From contig JASANG010000681.1 in the NCBI GenBank assembly GCA_030248215.1, forward strand, positions 1 through 64,000: a DNA stretch of 64,000 nucleotides. Direction: 5' to 3'. Below the pieces are notes generated by a model. It saw nothing but the letters and a program-made list of their open reading frames with translations. It did no database searches and was not told where the DNA came from. Source of the stretch: Enoplolaimus lenunculus (Eukaryota > Nematoda > Enoplea > Enoplida > Thoracostomopsidae). Shown here one piece after another: positions 59,701-64,000 of the stretch. Numbering within the stretch: position 1 is the stretch's first letter; every line of letters starts with the position of its first letter. The translations under genes and the position numbers were made by a program.

Positions 59701-62700
59701 CGTACGGCGTCGTCCATCATCCGTACGGCGTCGTCCATCATCCGTACGGCGTCGTCCATCATCCGTACGGCGTCGTCCATCATCCGTACGGCGTCGTCCA
59801 TCATCCGTACGGCGTCGTCCATCATCCGTACGGCGTCGTCCATCATCCGTACGGCGTCGTCCATCATCCGTACGGCGTCGTCCATCATCCGTACGGCGTC
59901 GTCCATCATCCGTACGGCGTCGTCCATCATCCGTACGGCGTCGTCCATCATCCGTACGGCGTCGTCCATCATCCGTACGGCGTCGTCCATCATCCGTACG
60001 GCGTCGTCCATCATCCGTACGGCGTCGTCCATCATCCGTACGGCGTCGTCCATCATCCGTACGGCGTCGTCCATCATCCGTACGGCGCCGTCCATCATCC
60101 GTACGGCGCCGTCCATCATCCGTACGGCGTCGTCCATCATCCGTACGGCGACGTCCATCATCCGTACGGCGCCGTCCATCATCCGTACGGCGCCGTCCAT
60201 CATCCGGACGGCGCCGTCCATCATCCGTACGGCGCCGTCCATCTTCCGCACGGCGCCGTCCATCATCCGTACGGCGTCGTCCATCATCCGTACGGCGACG
60301 TCCATCATCCGTACGGCGTCGTCCATCATCCGTACGGCGCCGTCCATCATCCGTACGGCGCCGTCCATCATCCGTACGGCGCCGTCCATCGTCCGCACGG
60401 CGCCGTCCTTCATCCGTACGGCGTCGTCCATCATCCGTACGGTGTCGTACGCAAATAACTCACGTACGGTAACGTATTGTGACGGACTGTGCCAGACGTC
60501 AAGTATAGCGCAACCGTAAATGTTAAGCTACATCCACATTATACATACACATTCATATTTAACTTAACCAAGTACTTTTCCTGACTGTTTATTGACGAGA
60601 CCAAAATAACAGCAAATTCCTTTGATCTTAAAACATCCACCCGCTCCAAATGATGCAACTGACCAACAACTTCAACAACAGCACTGGCTTCTTGTTCTCC
60701 ACAAACATTATTTACAACTATTTTATACATTCCACTGTCATTTCGTTGACTGTTTGATATTTGCAATACCGCACATTGGTCTTCGACTGTTATCTGCAAG
60801 GCGTAAAATACCCTTTCAAATGGTAAACGCAGTCGGCTCTATTTACATTGCCTGTATGACAGGAGAAATATGCAAAAGTAAAGTCAATCAGTTCCATGGT
60901 AGTTGGCATAAATACAAATGATGGTTTCAATTCTTTGAAATTTTAGACACATCCGGCAGGTTAAATACCGGAGCCAAATGTCGATTTTTGTCGGTAATGG
61001 AACCGCAGCCGGACATCCGGTCGCAACCTGCGTCGTACCCCAATATCATAATCAATATTAAGTTCAATCAAAACACGTGTTGGCCGACAAATGTTAATTT
61101 AAATTCAACTGAAACTGTTTTAAAATGAAACTGCTGGATATAATCAAGACAGAATTGGAATGAATTTAGTCACTGAATAAAGATACAAGTTTTCCAAAAT
61201 TGAGGGCCAAATTAAATTGAACCGGTGCGAGGGCGCCGTCAGGGTTTTAGAAACGAAGAGTGACGTCATATAAAAATTTTGAATGAGGATGAAATGTTTA
61301 AAAACCGCTGGACAAATATCCCACGAATCTCAAATGTCAAACACTCGAAGTAAAAACAATAAATCTGGTGTAAAACAGAGTAAGATGTACCAATGTTCGT
61401 TTGTCAGGATTTAATTCATCGGCACCGTTGATCCATTTAACGCCGGGAAACGGGATCCCACCGATTGGTATTTTGTAGCCGATTGGACTTCCAATTTTGA
61501 CTTTGATATTCTTCATCGCTGTTCTGTCCAAATACGGAGGACCTAAAATTTAAAATCCGATCAAAATAATCTGTTGCTTTGGTTAGCAATGATCTTGTAA
61601 ATGTTCGACTATAAATTACTTTCCATATCAGCAATGTGCATCAGAAGAACTATTTTTAATATGTTTATTCTCAGTGAAAATTGTCAAATTCCAAATTAAC
61701 ATTCTCTAAACTAATAATGGCCGAGTTTCTGAAATCTTACTGAAACATTTAGTTAAGTTATACTTAAGTACATACTTAAGTCGCCGACTTTAAGTAAATA
61801 CTTAATTTTTCGAACAAAAACAGATAAACACCAAATGTCAGCCATTGTCATAACAAAAAGTAATAGTTCTGCTTTATATAAAAGAGGCACTATGCGTCTA
61901 CAATTTCAGTTGAACCAATGTTAGTATGCCTGAGCGGTTAATCTGTAATACAACAAATTTAGGCAGCGACTTATGTATTTGCTTAACTTAAGTAAGCTTT
62001 AAAAACAACAAAACGGTTAAGTTATTACGTAGCACGTACATAAGTACTAAGTAATACACTTATCACCGGTTTCAGAAACCCAGTCAATGTCGACTATATT
62101 ACAAGCGAACAAAAATATAATTTCCAATCGAATGCCCAAATGTATTTAGAGGCGTAGCCACAAGCCCGGATTCCATTTCAGGATGGCATACATTGGTTTC
62201 ATCAATATTCACATAATATTATTGTAGTAAAAATTCAATGTTACAGCCGTTTTAAATTTATTCCAATTCACAGTCAAATATCTGATTTCGTTAGCTTCAA
62301 CATTCAACGGACCCAGTGAAACTTAAACGCTGCGCTGAATGCGTTTGACCTTACTGTCGGGATCTGTGATCAAAACGGCTTCATTTGACTGCAATGGATC
62401 AGACACACCTTCTTTATTTTTAGCCCGGACTCTGAAATTTTACAACTATTTTTTCAAACAATTCATTTGTGGCAAATTTGGCAACAGGAACACGCTAATA
62501 CGTTTAAAATTACTGAATAGCTTTAATTATGGCTGTAAACGTAACGATCACATTAAATAATGCGGTGAATTTCGTGAAAAAATAGCGTACGATTTTGCAA
62601 CAACATGATTATCATGGTTTAGTGCTATTAAGGCTCATGTTACTTTAAAGGGCGTCCAGGTTTCTGGCGGGTCTATAAAAGAGTAGGTTTAGATTCTAGA

Positions 62701-63420
62701 TTACATTTTTTCTCCTTAGGCTTATGCTTAGGCTTAGGCTTAGACCTCGGCTTAGGCTTAGGAACACAATTTTGCAACGCTTTGGTTTACGCTTAGGCTT
62801 AGGAATACGCTCAATCTACTGTTACGCCCCTAACAGTAACATTGGCCGCTAATAATATGGTGGTGTTTCGAAACATCATCTTTGAACTTCTAAAAATCAT
62901 GACCGTCTAGTTAGCGAAAACTAAAATTGATTTGTGTTATTCATGTTTACCATCTGCTTTTTCGTTATTTTTAGCTTCTGGCTTAAGGATACGTAAGGTA
63001 TTAACAAAATCAATAAATATCTCAAAATTAATTTTTTTGTGCTCCTGACATTAATTTTTAGGCCAACAAATCAAAGCTGTTTCTATCTTGCAACGAATCA
63101 ATCAAAATAGCTTAACCATTTCGCCCATGTGTATTCTGAGCTTCTGGCTTAGGTTCAGAATAAACACCTACGCAATAATAATTGTAATCCATTACAAGCT
63201 CAGAATGTATTTCCTACACATTTGACAGTATCCAATCATTAATCTCAGTGATCCTATTTGGCAAAACAACGCTTAATTTTAAAGTTTAACCTAAATTTAT
63301 AGCTCCGGCCTTCTTCCAATGTATCAATCTTAAACTGAGTAACTCCAGCATTGCATTTTCCAACATCAATTGACGGCGACTTTTTACCGCCGTTCATTGG
63401 TTCAGCTTCCAAAACATACT
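40223..63420 (-). CDS. Titin/twitchin-class giant muscle protein gene, 26 exons, 5' end off window
   Basis: Twenty-six exons, all with GT/AG borders and compatible phases, sum to 3,777 nt and one open frame. They encode seven FN3 and six Ig domains in strict alternation. FN3 hallmarks are GPL-x-V, GC-x-L-x-W-x-PP-x-DDGG, Y-x-IEA, Y-x-FR-V and A-x-N-x-G-x-S-x-PL; Ig hallmarks are KVGE, G-x-P-x-P-x-x-x-W and DSG-x-Y. The FN3-to-Ig linker is almost always IKDPD. Ig domains lack the canonical Cys pair, as many titin and twitchin Igs do. Such proteins are elastic scaffolds of the sarcomere. No kinase domain is seen. The 5' part continues past 64000; the 3' end is unresolved at 40.2 kb. Confidence 0.9.
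40615..40720. mobile_element. Family I MITE, short copy
   Basis: TTCCCGTAGAAAATATTCAA through AGCAAGGTGAGCTAGCTGCG; left half shortened. In the intron before the last FN3 exon. Confidence 0.45.
42033..42186. mobile_element. Family H MITE in an Ig/FN3 gene intron
   Basis: TTAAGGTTGCGCTATACCGT and ACTGTAGCGCAACCTTT; interior CGTACGGGTGACG. Pieces of the family also at 41228-41290, 52770-52930 and 58396-58490. Confidence 0.65.
42776..43584 (-). CDS. Ig domain 6, split near its start
   Basis: A 41-nt exon (43544-43584; MPFIDETMLNAIQ) is followed by a 250-nt exon (42776-43025; VKVGETINLGTTIGGEPPPD, then NDSGAVRLRVWN, VLVIG). The total of 291 nt is close to the 282 nt of unsplit copies. The phase-0 intron of 518 nt contains an hAT-like MITE with intact 8-bp duplications. 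The Y of DSG-x-Y is Val. Confidence 0.88.
43215..43388. mobile_element. hAT-like MITE (family J) with perfect 8-bp duplication
   Basis: Ends CAGTGGCGGATCCA and TGGATCCGCCATTG. CGTTTCTA lies at 43207-43214 and 43389-43396. 174 bp. It occupies the intron that splits Ig domain 6. The left end of another copy begins at 63935 and runs off the window; a right-end piece is near 1707. Confidence 0.8.
43629..43793. mobile_element. Family I MITE
   Basis: CCCGTAGCCATGGGGGGCCG and AGCAAGGTGAGCTGGCCACGGG. It is about 45 nt upstream of the 41-nt Ig-6 exon. Confidence 0.6.
43922..44345. mobile_element. Family K MITE in an Ig/FN3 gene intron
   Basis: Inverted relative to 6073: ACCGTAGTGACC at left and AATTCGGGTCACTACAATAC at right. 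Interior AGTCCATATCCCTAATAAGCG-type sequence on the minus strand. Confidence 0.6.
44451..46371 (-). CDS. FN3 domain 6
   Basis: Exons 46264-46371 (108 nt; GPVNISDINAQGCKLQWNPP), 45479-45602 (124 nt; EYIVEGRNISQNTG...AQMEF) and 44451-44524 (74 nt; IMARNAEGLSDPL...IKDPD). The middle exon is more diverged, since the EG-x-x-Y turn is replaced by KRAQMEF. Copies of families I and a SINE-like element lie in its introns. Confidence 0.88.
44862..45095 (+). mobile_element. tRNA-like SINE candidate
   Basis: GCGTGGATCAGTGGTAGCGC resembles a pol III A-box with tRNA D-arm, and GGGATCGAAACATC a B-box about 37 nt later. The tRNA-like head is followed by about 150 nt of non-tRNA sequence. In an intron of FN3 domain 6. 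Confidence 0.45.
45276..45434. mobile_element. Family I MITE
   Basis: GGGGATTCAGCCCCCTGG, CCTTGCTTGCAGGTTATTAA and AGCAAGGTGAGCTGGCAACG match the family; the left tip is altered. A right-end piece also lies at 8050-8086. Confidence 0.5.
46997..47182. mobile_element. Family B MITE in an Ig/FN3 gene intron
   Basis: Starts GGCCAATGTTGCTTTAAAGG, ends CCCCTTAAGTCACATGAGC. CTTGTTTT flanks both sides within one base. It lies 108 nt downstream of the fused exon. Confidence 0.65.
47291..47788 (-). CDS. Fused exon: FN3 domain 5 remainder plus Ig domain 5
   Basis: A 498-nt exon carries what is three separate exons in the other repeats: EYIIEAFDTNS...YHFRVFAVSSQGTSS, the linker IKDPD, and a whole Ig domain (LKVKVGERIRFNVGICGEAP then EDSGLYGLRLFN, VTVIG). 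Borders: acceptor TTGTTTCAG and donor GTAAGC. Two introns present in all other copies are missing here. An hAT-like MITE sits 13 nt upstream of the exon. Confidence 0.92.
47802..48211. mobile_element. hAT-like MITE (family L variant) beside the fused exon
   Basis: CAGGGTGTAACCGGATATCT and CTATCCGTTTACACCCTG, flanked by ACAACTAA at 47794-47801 and 48212-48219. On the minus strand its end lies 13 nt upstream of the fused exon's first base. A related decayed copy lies at about 16360-16575. Confidence 0.8.
48450..48509. mobile_element. Family G deletion derivative (60-bp palindrome)
   Basis: GCCCGTATTCTCAAATGTAT, then CACCAGTTGGTG, then GAGTTGAGAATACGGGC. Only the two tips and one subterminal hairpin remain. 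Confidence 0.6.
48554..48661 (-). CDS. FN3 domain 5, N-terminal exon
   Basis: A 108-nt exon with the usual phase: PPDSPEGPLIPLNVTSSSCT then VGWKPPKDDGGEPIT. The usual Gly before Cys is Ser. Confidence 0.9.
49001..50283. repeat. 45-47-bp AT-rich minisatellite, about 28 copies, with higher-order pattern
   Basis: The unit core is CTTCGTAATTTGCCACAAAA then CCGTAAAAATTCATTTTT and ATCTGATA. Variants CTTCATAA and AAAATTTC tend to come as a pair after every 4-6 units, indicating a larger repeating block. It lies in the intron directly downstream of Ig domain 4, ending about 50 nt from the donor. Confidence 0.95.
50333..50614 (-). CDS. Ig domain 4 (single 282-nt exon)
   Basis: It reads LPTIDRATLPNLKVKVGESI, then GLPPPTALWKHNGS, then RSHSGQYRLSLEN and VLVVG before GTAAGC. 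The intron just downstream turns into a 1.28-kb minisatellite after about 50 nt. Confidence 0.92.
51133..53160 (-). CDS. FN3 domain 4
   Basis: Exons 53053-53160 (108 nt; GPLQATGVNKSGCTLAWNPP), 52304-52427 (124 nt; AYTIEAVNVSKRTEPV...GDEYTF) and 51133-51209 (77 nt; VKAINGEGVSKPL...IKDPD). Its introns hold copies of families A, D and G. Confidence 0.92.
51365..51634 (-). mobile_element. Family D MITE in an intron of the Ig/FN3 gene
   Basis: TTAACCCATTCTCACATGAA at the left, TGTGAGAAGGGGTTAA at the right, both with TTAA; tRNA-like core on the minus strand. Nearly the same sequence as the copy at 14301. Confidence 0.7.
51800..52010. mobile_element. Family A MITE with 8-bp target duplication (7/8)
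   Basis: Starts GGACCATGTATAGAACAGGG, ends ACACATTGGCC. Flanks are ACAGCTAT and GCAGCTAT. Interior TTAGGC units. Located in an intron of FN3 domain 4. Confidence 0.65.
53271..53552 (-). CDS. Ig domain 3 (single 282-nt exon)
   Basis: It reads SPSLDKATMPNLKIRVGETI, then GQPEPVARWFHTDTE, then NAQRTDSGQYLLSLTN and VTVIG before a GTAAGG donor. Clear I-set type fold without core Cys pair. Confidence 0.92.
53577..53795. mobile_element. Family G MITE in an Ig/FN3 gene intron
   Basis: Ends CCGTATTCTCAAATGTGAGT and GCACAGTTTAGAATACTGGC; it begins 25 nt upstream of the Ig-3 acceptor. Further copies or pieces: 39900-39985, 46085-46145, 50640-50700, 52075-52273. Confidence 0.6.
53850..54110 (-). mobile_element. 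Fossil BEL/Pao LTR-retrotransposon pol fragment
   Basis: A short stretch on the minus strand resembles the region just after the reverse transcriptase of BEL/Pao elements; the recognisable core reads LASLYDPVGF. It lies in the intron between FN3-3 and Ig-3. Only a piece of about 0.25 kb is present, it is broken at several points, and no LTRs or other domains are visible. It is an old remnant. Confidence 0.4.
54176..55393 (-). CDS. FN3 domain 3
   Basis: Exons 55286-55393 (108 nt; GPLLVSNISKNGCHLAWKPP), 54648-54774 (127 nt; EYVVYALEPDS...CKYIF) and 54176-54252 (77 nt; VTARNLQGNSEPL...IKDPD). At the junction the conserved FRV becomes FSV. Confidence 0.92.
55495..55590 (-). mobile_element. tRNA-like sequence, probably a SINE head
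   Basis: On the minus strand GCTGCGTAGTTGAGTGGTTA starts a tRNA-like fold, with GTGGGTTCGTGCCCAAC as a T-arm and CGCAGC closing against GCTGCG. The 3' side is 5 nt too long for a tRNA, so a tRNA-derived element is more likely than a working gene. Confidence 0.4.
55898..56179 (-). CDS. Ig domain 2 (single 282-nt exon)
   Basis: It reads PPSLDASKLRNLQVKVGETI, then EPAPEVTWLSNDV, then NAQRNDCGVYKLQLKN and ends VLVVG at a GTAAAT donor. In the DSG-x-Y motif Ser is Cys. Acceptor is TTTTTACAG. Confidence 0.92.
56275..56505. mobile_element. Family G MITE in an Ig/FN3 gene intron
   Basis: CTGGTAATCTCAAATGGCG and ACATATTTGAGAATACCAG form the inverted ends; the subterminal TCATCAGTTGGTGACAGG is conserved. 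Confidence 0.6.
56752..56929. mobile_element. Family I MITE
   Basis: CCCGTAGCCAAAGGGGGGGT and AAGCTGAACTGGATACGGG; CCTTGCTTGTAAGTCATTGA inside. Directly left of the FN3-2 end exon. Confidence 0.55.
57001..59213 (-). CDS. FN3 domain 2
   Basis: Exons 59106-59213 (108 nt; GPLDVSNINKDGCSLKWNPP), 58194-58317 (124 nt; AYIIEAEDL...EYHDYVF) and 57001-57074 (74 nt; VRAKNKEGISEAL...IKDPD). Borders and phases agree with the other FN3 copies. A family F MITE begins 25 nt upstream of the last acceptor. Confidence 0.92.
57099..57388. mobile_element. Family F MITE next to a splice acceptor
   Basis: Ends AAGCCGTATTCACACGTTCA and TCGTGTGAATGCGGCTTAA, with TAA on both sides (Harbinger-like 3-bp target). It stops 24 nt short of the acceptor of exon 57001-57074. 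A right-end fragment of the family lies near 690-751. Confidence 0.65.
59465..60519. mobile_element. Family H MITE enlarged by an internal minisatellite
   Basis: TAAGGGTTGCGCTATATTTT at the left and AAGTATAGCGCAACCGTAA at the right delimit the element. Between them sits the 21-bp tandem array, making this copy about five times longer than its relatives. Confidence 0.7.
59501..60446. repeat. 21-bp minisatellite, about 45 copies
   Basis: The unit is CGTCCATCATCCGTACGGCG plus T or C. Copies in the left and middle part are almost identical; variants (GCC, GAC, one GGACGG, one CTTCCGC) cluster toward the right. Because 21 is a multiple of 3 and the unit has no stop, several frames stay open for over 300 codons; these are not genes. 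Confidence 0.95.
60664..61542 (-). CDS. Ig domain 1, split by an intron
   Basis: Exons 61391-61542 (152 nt) and 60664-60793 (130 nt) total 282 nt, exactly the size of the single-exon Ig domains 2, 3 and 4. N-half: PPYLDRTAMKNIKVKIG...FPGVKWINGADEL; C-half: ITVEDQCAVLQISNSQRNDS then GMYKIVVNN. The phase-0 intron after DKRTL is absent from the other copies. Confidence 0.9.
60957..61030. mobile_element. Short family L-like MITE
   Basis: CAGGTTAAATACCGGAGCC and CATCCGGTCGCAACCTG; 74 bp. It is in the intron that splits Ig domain 1; no target duplication seen. Confidence 0.45.
61721..62083. mobile_element. Family N fold-back element
   Basis: GAGTTTCTGAAATC and GGTTTCAGAAACCC at the ends; inside, ACTTAAGTA and TTAAGT motifs recur in both orientations. 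It is in the intron between FN3-1 and Ig-1. Confidence 0.5.
62160..62321 (-). pseudogene. Relict FN3 N-terminal half-exon inside an intron
   Basis: After an acceptor-like TTTAAG the minus strand reads GPLNVEANEIRYLTVNWNKF, aligned residue by residue with the working GPLDVSNINKDGCSLKWNPP exons, then loses the frame. About 110 nt further a second scrap reads ILKWNPG. It lies between FN3-1 and Ig-1, a position where the other repeats have no exon. This is a decayed duplicate of the 108-nt FN3 exon, not part of the joined frame. Confidence 0.5.
62355..63420 (-). CDS. FN3 domain 1 (C-terminal two exons)
   Basis: Exons 63291-63420 (130 nt) and 62355-62431 (77 nt). The first reads EYVLEAEPMNGGKK...LEEGRSYKFR, the second VRAKNKEGVSDPL...ITDPD. 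The 108-nt exon that should precede them was not found before the window edge, so it lies further upstream. Donor GTTAAA at 63290 is weak but in phase. The intron between them contains family B copy 62632-62847. Confidence 0.85.
62632..62847. mobile_element. Family B MITE in an Ig/FN3 gene intron
   Basis: Starts GGCTCATGTTACTTTAAAGG, ends TAACAGTAACATTGGCC; the interior TTAGGC array is in the opposite orientation to the copy at 46997. Confidence 0.65.
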
Positions 63421-63934
63421 CTGAAATGAACCAATCATAACACCAATAATTATTGCTATGTCGTCATCATGAACATGGGCGCCAGCTGATACGTGAAAGG
63501 AGTTAGTGCAGCTGTGCTCCCCCCAAGGAATAAAAAAAATATTTTAGATGGTATATATACTTTCCAACACAAGTTATGTCTGTAAACGTCAGAAGTTTGT
63601 AGGTTCACTAGATATTTTCCTAAACTGACTCAGCATTTGCACACAAAACGTCAAAGTTCTTTAGACGCCCGTGATCGTCAATATATCCCAGTAATCCGTA
63701 GTTGCACACATTTGTAACTCTGTTAATATACTCGGTTTTGGCATATGTTCAAAAGGATTTGTTTTTAAGCAAGCCTTATCTAAGCGTTCATGTGATTTCA
63801 AAGTAGAATTGAAGGGATTCCATCGTTCCTGATTAAGTACATACGAAAACCCTAAATTCACTTTGGTAAGCGCGTTACATGCGGTTGCAAAAACACACAT
63901 GTTGGGCGAATTCTGTGTCGAATGTAGGCAGTTA

Positions 63935-64000
63935 CAGTGGCGGATCCAGAATTTTCTGACAATACAGAATTCAGACCTAATGTTCTTTCAGTCTGAGCAA
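63935..64000. mobile_element. hAT-like MITE (family J), cut by window edge
   Basis: CAGTGGCGGATCCAGAATTT matches the left end of the copy at 43215. Confidence 0.5.

Noticed and set aside
59313-60472. Three reading frames of more than 320 codons (MMDDAVR and RRPSSV repeats)
   Set aside because: Pure translation of a 21-bp minisatellite without stops; the same array is open on both strands.
63661-63900. 79-codon minus-strand frame with ERWNPF, considered as the missing FN3 N-terminal exon
   Set aside because: It lacks GPL, GC-x-L and DDGG, has no acceptor at the right place, and does not have the 108-nt size.

Overview
The window comes from an AT-rich animal genome, most likely an invertebrate. 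Coding sequence is confined to short exons with good GT/AG borders, introns run from about 0.25 kb to more than 10 kb, and the protein families are animal ones: a synaptotagmin-like tandem-C2 protein, a mitochondrial-type short-chain dehydrogenase, and a giant titin/twitchin-class Ig/FN3 muscle protein. I cannot name the species. Everything here was read by eye; no alignment or database search was run.

Three genes are well supported. (1) Plus strand, about 13.5-34.1 kb: a synaptotagmin-like gene with a transmembrane exon, a very long first intron or introns, a Ser/Thr-rich linker and two C2 domains that lack the usual Ca2+-binding aspartates. The exons join in frame to a stop at 34079. (2) Minus strand, 38.6-36.1 kb: a three-exon HSD17B8/ketoacyl-reductase-like gene of 317 codons with degenerate cofactor and catalytic motifs. 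(3) Minus strand, from the right edge to 40.2 kb: 26 exons that join in one frame (about 1,258 codons) and encode strictly alternating FN3 and Ig domains. Exon sizes repeat from copy to copy (108 nt, about 124-130 nt, 74-77 nt, 282 nt). The 5' end lies beyond the window.

Nearly everything else is short non-autonomous DNA transposons (MITEs) with terminal inverted repeats, often nested. At least a dozen families are visible. Families A and B end in GGCC, have 8-bp target duplications and carry internal TTAGGC arrays. Family C is found nested in A. Family D has TTAA target sites, CCC-starting ends and a tRNA-like core. Family E is a palindrome with TA target sites. Families F, G, H, I, K, M, N and O have TIRs; J, L and the 98-bp element at 24734 are hAT-like with CAG..CTG ends and perfect 8-bp duplications. 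Three large minisatellites (20.5, 49-50.3 and 59.5-60.4 kb) lie in intergenic or intronic DNA, the last one inside a family H MITE. There are also two or more tRNA-like SINE candidates and one small broken BEL/Pao fossil.

The left 13 kb holds no gene I can support. The most interesting points are the mobile elements that abut or supply splice sites, the individual gains and losses of introns within otherwise uniform Ig repeats, the tRNA-carrying TTAA MITE, and the apparently pseudoenzymatic HSD17B8 homologue.
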